Shown piece by piece: positions 28,941 through 38,394 of a stretch of DNA of 64,000 nucleotides. How positions within the stretch are numbered: position 1 is the stretch's first letter; each line of letters starts with the position of its first letter. Source of the DNA: Mesorhizobium sp. M2E.F.Ca.ET.219.01.1.1 (lineage in GTDB: Bacteria; Pseudomonadota; Alphaproteobacteria; Rhizobiales; Rhizobiaceae). Under the pieces are notes generated by a model. It was not told the DNA's origin. It did no database searches and was given only the letters and a program-made list of their open reading frames with translations. The DNA lies in the NCBI RefSeq assembly GCF_004016445.2, contig NZ_SADT02000001.1:1097630-1161629 (forward strand), in the 5' to 3' direction. Both the position numbers and the translations under genes were made by a program.

Positions 28941-30076
28941 CACGATACCCTTTTCCAAATGGTCTCGGCCGCAGGCGCTGGGCGGGCGAGCGACAGGATG
29001 AAGTCGGACAGGCCCTTCAGCGACGAGCCGTCGACCAGATCGTCAAGCACCGGCAGGATGGCGCGAAGTGCGGCCGTCGCCGGGCGAAAGCGCGGATCGC
29101 CGGCGAGCGGCGTCGCCAGCGACAGCCGGAAGGCGCGGGCGCTGAACCGGCGCATCGCGATCTCCAGTTCGGCATGGCTGCCACGTTCCAGGCCATCGGA
29201 GAGGATGACGACGCAGGCGCCGCGCACGAAGGCGGAGAAGCGCGGCACGGACAGGAAGGCGAGCAATGTCGGCCCCATGCGGGTGCCGCCGTCCCAATCG
29301 TCGACGAGCGCCGCGGCGCGGGCGAGCGCCTGCTCGCGATCGCGGATGCGCAGCGCCGAGGTGATGCGGGTGAGGCGGGTGCCGAAGGTGAAGACTTCCG
29401 CGCGATCCGCGCCTTGCACCGCCGCGTGCGCCAGCTTGAGATAATCGGCGGTATGCAGCTTCATCGACCCGGAAACGTCGATAAGCAGGAGCAGTTTTCG
29501 CGCCACCGTCTGCCGGCGGCGCAGCAATGGCGAGGGGATGTCGCCGTCGGCGCTGACGATTTCGCTGAGCGAGCGGCGAAGGTCGAGCGTGCCGCGCGAG
29601 CGAGTGCGCACGGTGCGGAAGGAACGGCGGGCGGGCAGGGTGGCGGCGAGCTTGCGGCGGAACTGGCCGAGACCATCGGCGTCGCCCGGGAAATCGCGGC
29701 TGCTCAGTTGCTCGAGTGCCGAGGAGAGTTCGCCGCCTTTCTCCTGGCGCGCGATCTGGGTCTCTTCCTCGCGCGTGCCGCAATCGTCCATGACGCGGGT
29801 TTCGTCGTCCTCCTCGCCTTCGGTCATAGGCTTGGCGTCGCCATAGAAATAGGCGCGGAAATGCGCCTCGAATTCGCCGCGACGGTCGGGCGAGGGAGCA
29901 AGCGTGGCTAGGGCTGCCTCATGGATGTCGTCCATGGAGCGCGGGCCGAGCAGCGTCACCGCCTGCATGAAGCTGGTGGTCTGTTCTGGGGCAATAGGAA
30001 AGGCGTGATCACGGAGCAAACGGGCGAAGCCGAGAAAAGGGGCGGCGGCAGGGCGCAGGTTTTCCGGGCGCCTCAT
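28940..30076 (-). CDS. VWA-domain protein, CoxE-like
   Basis: A 378-residue protein with a C-terminal von Willebrand A domain. The MIDAS motif is LLLLIDVSGSMKLHTADY, followed by DWDGGTRMGPTLLAFL and VVILSDGLERGSHAELE. The N-terminal third is acidic and low in recognisable motifs. CoxE proteins, with a MoxR ATPase, help insert or mature the molybdenum site of CO-dehydrogenase-type hydroxylases. I placed the start at ATG 30076; a longer frame would run through the palindromic repeat at 30086-30239. The preceding gene encodes the matching ATPase. Confidence 0.82.
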   Translation of the reverse strand: MRRPENLRPAAAPFLGFARLLRDHAFPIAPEQTTSFMQAVTLLGPRSMDDIHEAALATLAPSPDRRGEFEAHFRAYFYGDAKPMTEGEEDDETRVMDDCGTREEETQIARQEKGGELSSALEQLSSRDFPGDADGLGQFRRKLAATLPARRSFRTVRTRSRGTLDLRRSLSEIVSADGDIPSPLLRRRQTVARKLLLLIDVSGSMKLHTADYLKLAHAAVQGADRAEVFTFGTRLTRITSALRIRDREQALARAAALVDDWDGGTRMGPTLLAFLSVPRFSAFVRGACVVILSDGLERGSHAELEIAMRRFSARAFRLSLATPLAGDPRFRPATAALRAILPVLDDLVDGSSLKGLSDFILSLARPAPAAETIWKRVS

Positions 30077-30085
30077 TCCTTCACA

Positions 30086-30239
30086 CCCCCCTCTGTCCTG
30101 CCGGACATCTCCCCCGCAAGGGGGGAGATTGGCAGTTTCGACGCTTCGCTCGATGCTGCGACGTTGAGGTTTGGCGAAAGCCCGCGTGACGTCCGATCTC
30201 CCCCCTTGCGGGGGAGATGGCCGGCAGGCCAGAGGGGGG
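30086..30239. repeat. Palindromic intergenic repeat, family B copy 1
   Basis: A 154-bp element with outer arms CCCCCCTCTG and AGAGGGGGG. Inner hairpins are CATCTCCCCC...GGGGGGAGAT and GATCTCCCCCC...GGGGGAGATG. The middle carries the tag TTGGCGAAAGC. Related copies are at 59744-59899 and 62054-62240. It lies between the MoxR ATPase gene and the CoxE-like gene. Confidence 0.8.
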
Positions 30240-30302
30240 TGCTGTCCCGCCAGCGCTGCGCATTGGAGCTGAGGTATCGCGCTAGCGCGTTGCGATTGCT
30301 CA

Positions 30303-31184
30303 TCACGCCAGCGCCTCCTCGACAATCCTCCCCAGCTCCGGCGCAACTGCCGACAGATCCTCCTCGTCTTTGATCAGCACGCCAATGGCCCGGCGGAAGG
30401 CTTCCGGCCACGGGCTCCCGCCTTTTTCGAGGATGGTCGCGGCATTCGCCCATTCGACGGCTTCGGCGATACCCGGCGGCTTGGCAAGGGGCCGCGCCCG
30501 GATCTGCTGCACGGCATTCGCCACGGCTCGCGCGGTCGCCTCCGCAACATGGCCAGAGCGCAGCATGATGATCTCGGCCTCGCGCTGGGCGTCGGGGTAG
30601 CCGATCCAGTGATAGACGCAGCGCCGGCGCAACGCCTCGGCCAGCTCGCGCGTGCGGTTGGAGGTCAGAATGACGATCGGCTGCGTCGCGGCGCGGATCG
30701 TGCCGCGTTCCGGAATGCTGATCTGGAAGTCGGAGAGGAATTCCAGAAGCAGCGCCTCGAACTCGTGGTCCGAACGGTCGATCTCGTCGACCAGCAGTAC
30801 GCGCCGTTCAGGTGCGCGCAACACCTGCAGCAGCGGCCGGGCGATGAGAAAACGGTCGTCATAGATGTCGATCTCGTGCTCGCCGGCATGGCGGATGGCG
30901 AGCAATTGCCGCTGGTAGTTCCATTCATACAGCGCATGCCCGGCGTCGATGCCTTCGTAGCATTGCAGGCGCACCAGTTCGCGGCCGAGCAGTTCGGCGA
31001 CCGCCTTGGCGGCCTCGGTCTTGCCGACGCCGGGTGCGCCTTCAAGCAGCAGCGGCTTGCCGAGCCGGATCGCCAGGAAGATCGCGGTGGCGAGGCTGTC
31101 GTCAGCCAGGTAGCGCGAGGCGGCAAGGCGCGCGGCTATCGCCTCCGGCGAAGCCGCGACCGCAACGGCGTCGGCGTTGGTCAT
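30303..31184 (-). CDS. MoxR-family AAA ATPase, CoxD-like
   Basis: A 293-residue AAA+ protein. Walker A is GAPGVGKT (49-56), Walker B is VLLVDEIDRSD, sensor 1 is IVILTSNRT and the arginine finger region is ALRRRCVYHWI. MoxR/CoxD proteins work with CoxE-type VWA partners to mature molybdenum hydroxylases. It begins 7 bp after the stop of the large-subunit gene, with GGGAGAGATG at the start. The order here (hydroxylase genes, then ATPase, then VWA) matches cox clusters. Confidence 0.88.
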   Translation of the reverse strand: MTNADAVAVAASPEAIAARLAASRYLADDSLATAIFLAIRLGKPLLLEGAPGVGKTEAAKAVAELLGRELVRLQCYEGIDAGHALYEWNYQRQLLAIRHAGEHEIDIYDDRFLIARPLLQVLRAPERRVLLVDEIDRSDHEFEALLLEFLSDFQISIPERGTIRAATQPIVILTSNRTRELAEALRRRCVYHWIGYPDAQREAEIIMLRSGHVAEATARAVANAVQQIRARPLAKPPGIAEAVEWANAATILEKGGSPWPEAFRRAIGVLIKDEEDLSAVAPELGRIVEEALA

Positions 31185-31191
31185 CTCTCCC

Positions 31192-32196
31192 TCAGCCCGT
31201 GGTCTGCGCCTTCAGCGCGCGCAGGATGCGCTCGGGCGTGATCGGCAGCGTGTCGATGCGCACGCCGACCGCGTCGAAGACTGCGTTGGCGACGGCCGGG
31301 ATTTGCGGGTTGGCGCACATCTCGCCCGGACCCTTGGCGCCGAAAGGACCGTCGGCGGAGGGGCGCTCAAGTACGATGATCTCGGTCTGCGCCAAATCGC
31401 CGGGGCCGGGCATCAGATACTGGTTGAAGTCGGTGCCGCCATGGTCACGGTTCGGATAATAGGGCTCAGTCGTCTCGTAGAGCGCGTGGCTGATGCCCAT
31501 CCAGGAGCCGCCGACGAGCTGCTGCTCGACCATTTTCGGGTTGAGCGCGCGGCCGATCTCGAACACGTTCTTCACCGTCAGCACCGTCACTTCGCCGGTT
31601 TCGTCGTCGACCTCGACCTCGGCCACGGTGCAGGCGTGGGCGTAGCAGGTCGAGGGCTTCATCGCGCCGGTTTCCTTTTCCGGATAGGAGCGCGGGATCA
31701 GGAACATGCCGCGGCCCGAGATCGAGCGGCCGCGCTTGAAATGCGCCGACAGCGCGACATCGAAGATCGAGATCGATTTCTGCGGCGCGCCCTTCACCTG
31801 GATGTTGCCCTGGCCGTCGGTTTCGAGGTCGGAGGCGTTCACCTCGAGTTCCTCGGCCGCCACTTCCAGCATCACCTGCCGCGCCTCCTTGGCCGCCTGG
31901 ATGACGGCGTTGCCGGCGCGGTGCGTGCCGCGCGAGGCAAAGGTGCCCATGCAGTGCGGGCCGGTGTCGGTGTCGGCGGTGTCGACGACGACGCGGTCGG
32001 TCGGCACGCCGATCGTCTCGGCGCAGATCTGCGCCATGATCTGCTTCATGCCCTGGCCAAGATCGACGCTGGAGAGCGTCACCATGAAATTGCCGGTCGG
32101 CGTCGAATGGACCAGCGCCTGCGTCGGGTCGCCGCCAAGGTTCATGCCGGTCGGATAGTTGATCGCGGCGACGCCGCGTCCACGCCGGATCGCCAT
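31192..32196 (-). CDS. Molybdenum hydroxylase large subunit, C-terminal part
   Basis: A 334-residue protein matching the second molybdopterin-binding half of xanthine-dehydrogenase-family large subunits. It has GRGVAAINYPTGMNLGGDP, SSVDLGQGMKQIMAQICAE, DTGPHCMGTFASRGTHRAG, and near the end GPFGAKGPGEMCANP, which carries the expected catalytic Glu. It starts one base after the stop of the N-terminal part, with GGGAG six bases upstream. Either the large subunit is naturally made as two coupled chains, or one frameshift at about 32197-32215 split it. Read in this frame, the bases before ATG give RREPEM with no stop. Confidence 0.85.
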   Translation of the reverse strand: MAIRRGRGVAAINYPTGMNLGGDPTQALVHSTPTGNFMVTLSSVDLGQGMKQIMAQICAETIGVPTDRVVVDTADTDTGPHCMGTFASRGTHRAGNAVIQAAKEARQVMLEVAAEELEVNASDLETDGQGNIQVKGAPQKSISIFDVALSAHFKRGRSISGRGMFLIPRSYPEKETGAMKPSTCYAHACTVAEVEVDDETGEVTVLTVKNVFEIGRALNPKMVEQQLVGGSWMGISHALYETTEPYYPNRDHGGTDFNQYLMPGPGDLAQTEIIVLERPSADGPFGAKGPGEMCANPQIPAVANAVFDAVGVRIDTLPITPERILRALKAQTTG

Positions 32197-32197
32197 C

Positions 32198-33565
32198 TCA
32201 GGCTCCCTTCCTGTAGGAGGACATCGCCATGTATTTCTCCGCCACCGGCCAGTTGGCGGCGCGCGAGGCTTCCTGCATGCATTCGATCAGCGCGGCGCCC
32301 TCGGTCGGCTGGCGATGCGCCTTCATGTCGCCGTCGCGATAGGCATTGATGAAGCGGAATTCGAGCGGGTCCATGCCGATCAGCCGCGCCAGCTTGTCCA
32401 TCTGCACTTCCAGCGCGAAGTCGCCGATGGTGACGCCGAAGCCGCGCATGGCCGACGAAGGCGTGCGGTTGGTGTAGACGCAGTAAGTGTCGATCCAGAC
32501 ATTCGGGATCGTGTAGGGCCCGGGATAATGCGCGGCGCCCTTCTGCGCGCCATATGGGGAATGGCGCGAGTAGGCGCCGGCATCGGTGTAGCCGGTCACC
32601 TTGCGCGCGACGATGCGGCCGTCCCTCATCACGCCGTCCTTGATGACGACTTTCTCGGCCGCGCGCGGCGAGGAGATTTGCATCTCCTCCTCGCGGCTGT
32701 AGACGAAGGAGACCGGGCGTCCGGTGAGCTTGGCGCCGAGAATGGCGATCGGCTCGACGATGACATCGACCTTGCCGCCAAAACCGCCGCCGACCGTGCC
32801 GCCGACGAAATGCAGCTTCGAGCCCGGCATCTGCAGGATGATCGAGGCGTTGTCGAGGGTGAAGAACATCGCCTGCGTGTTGGTGTAGCAGGTGAAGCGG
32901 TCATTGCCCTCGGGCGCCACCACGCAGCCGGTCGTCTCGGTCGGCGCGTGCTCGATCGGCGAGGACTGATAGGATTGCTCGAGGATGTGGTCGGCCTGGG
33001 CAAAGCCCGCCTCGACGTCGCCGAAGCGCACCTTGCGGCACTCGCCGCTGTCATAGAGATAGTAGTTCTGGCCGTGATACTCGTTGACCAAAGGCGCGCC
33101 GGGCTTCAGCGCCTCCTCCATGTCGAAGACCGCGGGTAGCACCTCATAGTCGACCTTGACCTTGGCGGCGGCCTCCTGCGCGGCGCGCTCGGTCTCGCCC
33201 AGCACCGCCACCACGGCCTCGCCCTTCCAGCGTACCTTGCCGTCGGCAAGCACGGTTTCGTCCTCGGGACCGATCTGGATCAGGATCAGGATTGTGTAGA
33301 CATTGTGCGGCACGTCCCTGGCGGTCAGCACGCGCACGACGCCCGGATGCTTCTCCGCCTCGGACGTATCGATGGAACGGATGCGGGCATGGTGGTGCGG
33401 GCTGCGCACCATCTTCAGATGCAGCATGCCCGGGAAGTTCCGGTCGGCGAAATAGGCGGTCTTGCCGGTGACATGTCCCGGCGAATCGAGCCGTGGGCGC
33501 GGCTGGCCGATCTCATGCAGGCCGTCCTTGCGGACATCGGCGAAATAATCCTTGCGCAGTTCCAT
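32198..33565 (-). CDS. Molybdenum hydroxylase large subunit, N-terminal part
   Basis: A 455-residue protein matching the N-terminal aldehyde-oxidase domain (a/b hammerhead, GHVTGKTAYFADRNFPGML) and the first molybdopterin-binding domain (FVGGTVGGGFGGK, then NRTPSSAMRGFGVTIGD). The AMRGFG loop resembles xanthine dehydrogenase rather than the AYXCSFR loop of form I CO dehydrogenase, so CO is not the expected substrate. The start is ATG 33565, 12 bp downstream of the 2Fe-2S gene. It ends SSYRKGA, where intact homologues continue into the next gene. Confidence 0.87.
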   Translation of the reverse strand: MELRKDYFADVRKDGLHEIGQPRPRLDSPGHVTGKTAYFADRNFPGMLHLKMVRSPHHHARIRSIDTSEAEKHPGVVRVLTARDVPHNVYTILILIQIGPEDETVLADGKVRWKGEAVVAVLGETERAAQEAAAKVKVDYEVLPAVFDMEEALKPGAPLVNEYHGQNYYLYDSGECRKVRFGDVEAGFAQADHILEQSYQSSPIEHAPTETTGCVVAPEGNDRFTCYTNTQAMFFTLDNASIILQMPGSKLHFVGGTVGGGFGGKVDVIVEPIAILGAKLTGRPVSFVYSREEEMQISSPRAAEKVVIKDGVMRDGRIVARKVTGYTDAGAYSRHSPYGAQKGAAHYPGPYTIPNVWIDTYCVYTNRTPSSAMRGFGVTIGDFALEVQMDKLARLIGMDPLEFRFINAYRDGDMKAHRQPTEGAALIECMQEASRAANWPVAEKYMAMSSYRKGA

Positions 33566-33576
33566 GGCTCGTCCCC

Positions 33577-34059
33577 TCAGGCGGCGTTCTGCGAGTTGGC
33601 GCGCGCGGCAACCAGCACCGCCTGGATGATCGGCTCGTAGCCGGTGCAGCGGCAGATGTTGCCGGACAGCGCCTCGACGACGTCCTCGCGGCTGGGATTC
33701 GGCGTGCGGTCGAGCAGCACTTTTGCCGCCATGATCATGCCCGGCGTGCAGAAGCCGCATTGCGTGGCGAAGGCATCGAGGAAAGCGCGCTGCAGCGGAT
33801 GCAGCACGCCGCCTTCGGCAAGGCCGGCGGTGGTCTTGATGTCGGCGCCGTTGCAGGTTTCGGCCAGCGTCAGGCAGGATAGCCTCAGCTCACCGTCGAT
33901 GATGACGGAGCAAGCGCCGCAGGTGCCCTGGTGACAGCCGCCCTTAGGCGAGGTGTCGCCGATCTTGTCACGCAATGCGTTGAGCAGCGTCGTGCCGCTT
34001 TCGATGAATTCGGCTTTTTCAGCGCCATTGAGCGTGAATTGAACCGGGACCTTCGCCAT
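33577..34059 (-). CDS. Molybdenum hydroxylase 2Fe-2S subunit
   Basis: A 160-residue electron-transfer subunit (CoxS type). The plant-ferredoxin-like cluster ligands are in GCHQGTCGACSVIIDG plus SCLTL (C42, C47, C50, C62). The second cluster is in the helical domain, QCGFCTPGM and NICRCTGYEPI. ATG 34059 is preceded by AGGGAGGAAAAA. It passes electrons from the molybdenum site to the FAD subunit. The length is normal for the family. Confidence 0.93.
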   Translation of the reverse strand: MAKVPVQFTLNGAEKAEFIESGTTLLNALRDKIGDTSPKGGCHQGTCGACSVIIDGELRLSCLTLAETCNGADIKTTAGLAEGGVLHPLQRAFLDAFATQCGFCTPGMIMAAKVLLDRTPNPSREDVVEALSGNICRCTGYEPIIQAVLVAARANSQNAA

Positions 34060-34117
34060 TTTTCCTCCCTGCGCGCCTGCCCGGATGAACCGGACGGACG
34101 CGCGTCCCCACGGATGT

Positions 34118-34912
34118 TCAACCGAGCAGCAGCCGGCCGAGATGGACCGGCAGCACCTCGGCGCGATACCAAGCGCTGGCGATCGGGTCGGTGATCGGCG
34201 CGACGCCTTCGCCTGCGGCTGCAAGCGCCGGCGCGATTTCTCCCGGCGCGAGCTTGCAGCCGAGCAGCGCCTTCTCCGCCGCGATGGCGCGTATCGGCCG
34301 GTCGGCCATGCAGCCCAAAGCGATCCGCGCCGAGCTCACCGTGCCGTCGGCCGTGCGCTCAAGGACCACGGCGATGCTCAGCACCGACACACCCTTCGGC
34401 TTGACGCGCGACACTTTCAGGAAGCGGAAACTCTCCACCTTGGGCAATGCAAAGCCGACAGCGGTGATGATGGCGCGGCTGGTGTCGCGGCTCGCCAGGA
34501 AGGCCTCGATCGGCGTCTCGCCGTCTTCGGTGACGATGGTCGCGTCCAGCGCCAGCAAAGCCACGGCGAAATCGCCGTAGGGGGCAGGGGCGAACAGATT
34601 GCCGCCGACGGTCGCCATGTTGCGGATCGCCGGCCCACCGACGGCGCGCGCGGCCGGCGCGAGTGCGGCAAGCTCTGGATGGCGTGCGATCGCTGCCATG
34701 GTGACCGAGGCGCCTAGCCGGACGTCGCCGTCGGCAACAGCGATCCGCGAGAGGCCAGGATCGGTGACGCGGACAAGGCTGGATGTGGACACATCGCCTT
34801 CATTGGCAGCGCGGACCACCAGCGTGCCGCCGCCGAGATAGCGCGTGCCGGCGGCCTGCAAGGCGGCGTTCGCATCTTTCACGCTCGAAAAAGTCTGCAG
34901 CGCAAGCGACAT
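34118..34912 (-). CDS. Molybdenum hydroxylase FAD subunit
   Basis: A 264-residue FAD-binding subunit (CoxM type). FAD motifs are RYLGGGTLVVRAA near residue 24 and NMATVGGNLFAPAPYGDF near residue 97. The C-terminal domain is the CO-dehydrogenase flavoprotein type. It begins 12 bp after the SRPBCC gene and is followed by the 2Fe-2S subunit, giving the order M-S-L seen in many cox-like operons. It should re-oxidise the enzyme by passing electrons to an unknown acceptor. Confidence 0.9.
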   Translation of the reverse strand: MSLALQTFSSVKDANAALQAAGTRYLGGGTLVVRAANEGDVSTSSLVRVTDPGLSRIAVADGDVRLGASVTMAAIARHPELAALAPAARAVGGPAIRNMATVGGNLFAPAPYGDFAVALLALDATIVTEDGETPIEAFLASRDTSRAIITAVGFALPKVESFRFLKVSRVKPKGVSVLSIAVVLERTADGTVSSARIALGCMADRPIRAIAAEKALLGCKLAPGEIAPALAAAGEGVAPITDPIASAWYRAEVLPVHLGRLLLG

Positions 34913-34924
34913 GGCGCGATCCCG

Positions 34925-35368
34925 TCAGCTCTGGCCGGCGAAATGGGCTTTCAGGGCGTTGAAGCCGCCCTGAAAGACATTGGCGCCCATGCCCTCGGCC
35001 AGCTTGTCGGCGTCTTCCGGCGCGGCGTCGAAGCTCGCCGTCCATTCGGCATAGGTGCGGTTGCCGTCGGTGACGCGCCGTAATTGCAGGGTCGCCTTGT
35101 GATTGGTGAGCGGCTGCGGCGTTTCGAGGATGGAGTAGCTGACCAGGAAATTCTCGTCGGAGAAGTCGAGCAGTTTTTCACGCAATGTCGCGCCGCTGAC
35201 CAGTTTGAAATTGCGCACGCAGCCGATCGTGGTGGCGTCCTTGCCGTCCTCGATTTGGCTTTCCACCATGCGCGGATGCCAACCGGGCAAACCGTTGAAG
35301 TCGCGGATGCGCGCCCAGACCTGCTCGACCGGCGCGTCGATGACGCTGGAAATGGTGACTTTCGCCAT
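34925..35368 (-). CDS. SRPBCC-family protein (CoxG/polyketide cyclase-like)
   Basis: A 147-residue START-like protein opening AKVTISSVIDAPVEQVWARI, with the usual helix-grip strand pattern to the end. ATG 35368 has AGGGGAA upstream; a longer frame to 35452 lacks support. CoxG proteins of this fold occur in molybdenum hydroxylase operons and help anchor or mature the enzyme. This protein is shorter than typical CoxG, so a ligand-binding or cyclase role remains possible. It is first in the operon, directly after the AraC regulator on the same strand. Confidence 0.78.
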   Translation of the reverse strand: MAKVTISSVIDAPVEQVWARIRDFNGLPGWHPRMVESQIEDGKDATTIGCVRNFKLVSGATLREKLLDFSDENFLVSYSILETPQPLTNHKATLQLRRVTDGNRTYAEWTASFDAAPEDADKLAEGMGANVFQGGFNALKAHFAGQS

Positions 35369-35473
35369 AGACTGGTTCCCCTGCAAAGACCGGGAGAAGG
35401 CTACGGCGGCTAACGAGCCGGCGCTTATCAATGCGTCTTGAGCGCGTATCAACTAGTCGGAAAAACAGGCGCC

Positions 35474-36301
35474 TCAGGCCGTCGCCCGCGCTGCTTCGCG
35501 GTAGAGCGTCGGCGGCACGCCGACATGGTCGCGGAAGAAGCGCGAGAAATTGCCCTGGGTGGTGAAGCCGAGATTGCAGGCGACCGAAATCAGCGGCTCC
35601 TGCGACCACTGCAGCTGGCGCACGGCTTCCTCCATGCGCAGCGTGTTCCAGTAGACGTTCGGGGTCAGGTTGGTCTGTTCCTTGAAGAGCGCAAAGAAAT
35701 GCGGCCGGGAGAGCCCGACCGAACGGGCGACATCGTCGAAGGAGATGCGCTCGCAGACATTGGCCTTCATCAGCTGGATCGCCTTGCGGACACGGAAGTC
35801 GAGCATCGTGTTGATGCGCGCACGGGCTATCTGCGGCGACGAAGCGTCCGCTGCGTCGAGCACTGAGTCGATGAAACGCTCGATCTCGTAATTGGCGACG
35901 TCGTCGATGCTCTCATTGTCGGTCAGGTGATCGAGCAGGTTGGCCGCCGCCTTGTGCAGCCAAGGCTCCAGCGCGATCGCGGCCTGCGTGAACAGCGGCG
36001 CCGAGGAGGGCAGGTCGCGGCGCCGGCGCGCCCAATCGGGATCGATGTAGAAGGCGAGGAACAGGCCGGGCCTGCCGTCATGCGACAGCGCGTGGCTGTG
36101 CGGCTGGAACGAGTTGATGCCGGCCGCGGTCCCTGGTCCGAGCCGCACCGTCTCGCGGCCGATGGTCATTTCACCGGCCGTGCCTTCCAGCCAGATGATG
36201 AGATGCGCCTCGCCATGGGCATGGGTGACGAAGTCGTTGGCGACATTCAGCACGGAAACATGTCCGAACCGGCCCCAATAGAGCCTGATCGCGTCCGTCA
36301 T
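35474..36301 (-). CDS. AraC-family transcriptional regulator
   Basis: A 275-residue regulator with an N-terminal cupin-like sensing domain (HAHGEAHLIIWLEGTAGEM) and a C-terminal double helix-turn-helix (SFDDVARSVGLSRPHFFALF and ISVACNLGFTTQGNFSRFFR). GGGAGGAAC precedes ATG 36301. It lies upstream of the molybdenum hydroxylase operon on the same strand with a 105-bp gap, so it is the likely activator. No clear direct-repeat operator was picked out in that gap. Confidence 0.87.
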   Translation of the reverse strand: MTDAIRLYWGRFGHVSVLNVANDFVTHAHGEAHLIIWLEGTAGEMTIGRETVRLGPGTAAGINSFQPHSHALSHDGRPGLFLAFYIDPDWARRRRDLPSSAPLFTQAAIALEPWLHKAAANLLDHLTDNESIDDVANYEIERFIDSVLDAADASSPQIARARINTMLDFRVRKAIQLMKANVCERISFDDVARSVGLSRPHFFALFKEQTNLTPNVYWNTLRMEEAVRQLQWSQEPLISVACNLGFTTQGNFSRFFRDHVGVPPTLYREAARATA

Positions 36302-36452
36302 GGGTATCGTTCCTCCCGCGGGCGACTGGCCTCCCTTCGCCTGCCCAAGGATAGTGCGGCCGGGGTGCGGCCGCGTCAAGGCAGGCGGACGCGGCGGAAC
36401 TTGCGCACAAAGCGCCTGGGCGGATTTTCAGACTGAGCGATAGGGGCGGCGA

Positions 36453-36598
36453 CACCTTCTCCCCTTGTGGGAGAAGGTGTCCGCGAAGCGGCCGGATGAG
36501 GGGTGCTCCAGGGAAAGCCAGCGTCTCACTCCGCTGGAACACCCCTCATCCGTCTCGGCGCTGCGCGCTGATCCACCTTCTCCCACAAGGGGAGAAGG
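36453..36598. repeat. Nested palindromic intergenic repeat, family C
   Basis: A 146-bp element. CACCTTCTCCCCTTGTGGGAG at the left is mirrored by CCACCTTCTCCCACAAGGGG at the right. Inside, GGATGAGGGGTG...CCAG pairs with CTGGAACACCCCTCATCC. It separates the AraC gene from the 3-prime end of the sugar permease gene. A short related hairpin is at 28017-28042. Confidence 0.75.
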
Positions 36599-36610
36599 AA
36601 GAAATAGGAG

Positions 36611-37609
36611 CTAGTCGCTGCGCCTGAAATTGCGGATGCGGTCGAAGAGCACCGCCAGGATGATCGCGCCGCCGATGAAGGTGCCTTGCCAGAAGGCATT
36701 GATGCCAAGCAGGCCCAGGCTGTTGCGGATCACCTCGATCAGCGCGGCGCCGACGATGGCGCCGAGCGCGGTGCCGACGCCGCCGGCCAGGTTGGCGCCG
36801 CCGATGACGGTGGCGGCGATGACCTGCAGTTCCATGCCGGTGCCGAGATTGGTGGTGACAGCACCCAGCCAGCCGGTCTGGATGATGCCGGCGAGCCCGG
36901 CGGACAGCGCCGAGATCATGTAGACGGCGACCTTGATCTGCTTGACCGGAACGCCGGTCAGCGTCGCCGCGTGCTCATTGCCGCCGATAGCGAAGATGTG
37001 CCGGCCGAACTTGGTCCAGCGCAGGATGAAGCCGGTGATCAGCGCCAGGATGATCATGTAGAGCACTGGGTTGGCGATGCCGAACACCCAGGCGCCGCCG
37101 CCCAGTGCCAGGAGCTTCTGGTGGTCCGGCCCGAACTGGAAGACCACGGTGTTGTTCGAGGCGACCATGGCAAGGCTGCGCGCGACCGAGAGCATGCCGA
37201 GCGTCACCACGAAAGGCGGAAAGCCGACATAGGCGATGAGCACGCCGTTGAAGGCGCCGATGGCGAGCGCGGTGACGATCGTGGCCAGGATGCCGATCTC
37301 GATCGAATAGCCGGCATGCATGGTGACGGCGAGCACCATGGAGCACAGGCAAAGCACCGAGCCCACCGACAGATCGATGCCGCCGGTGATGATGACAAAG
37401 GTCATGCCGAGCGCGACGATGGCGACGAAGGTGACGTTGCGGGTGATGTTGAAAAGGTTCTTCGACGTGGCGAAGGAATCGGTTGCAAAGGAGAGGAACA
37501 GGCAGGCGAGAATGACCGCGATCACCACCCAGAATGTCTGGTTGGCGAGGAGCCGCGACAGGAAGGTGTGCTGCTTCTGCGCGATCGTCTGGTCAAGGGT
37601 GACTGCCAT
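36611..37609 (-). CDS. CUT2-family sugar ABC transporter permease (FrcC-like)
   Basis: A 332-residue membrane protein with about ten hydrophobic segments. It carries FVIITGGIDLSVGSVLCL (GIDLS motif) and AATVIGGANLAGGVGTALGAI. ATG 37609 was chosen; the frame continues far upstream, but only as an out-of-phase reading of the ATPase gene. The permease follows a single-domain ATPase and lies opposite a divergent binding-protein gene, the layout of fructose-type FrcBCA systems. The substrate is not visible in the sequence. Confidence 0.87.
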   Translation of the reverse strand: MAVTLDQTIAQKQHTFLSRLLANQTFWVVIAVILACLFLSFATDSFATSKNLFNITRNVTFVAIVALGMTFVIITGGIDLSVGSVLCLCSMVLAVTMHAGYSIEIGILATIVTALAIGAFNGVLIAYVGFPPFVVTLGMLSVARSLAMVASNNTVVFQFGPDHQKLLALGGGAWVFGIANPVLYMIILALITGFILRWTKFGRHIFAIGGNEHAATLTGVPVKQIKVAVYMISALSAGLAGIIQTGWLGAVTTNLGTGMELQVIAATVIGGANLAGGVGTALGAIVGAALIEVIRNSLGLLGINAFWQGTFIGGAIILAVLFDRIRNFRRSD

Positions 37610-37650
37610 TATCGATCTTTCCTGAGAGGTATGACGCTCGATCCACGCGA

Positions 37651-38394
<744 letters not shown>

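Noticed and set aside
28002..29444. A 480-codon plus-strand frame opposite the amidohydrolase and VWA genes
   Set aside because: Low-complexity shadow translation. The minus-strand genes have clear metal-site and MIDAS motifs.
28053..36301. Assignment of the cluster as aerobic CO dehydrogenase
   Set aside because: The large subunit lacks the AYXCSFR active-site loop of form I enzymes and carries AMRGFG, so a CO role is not supported.
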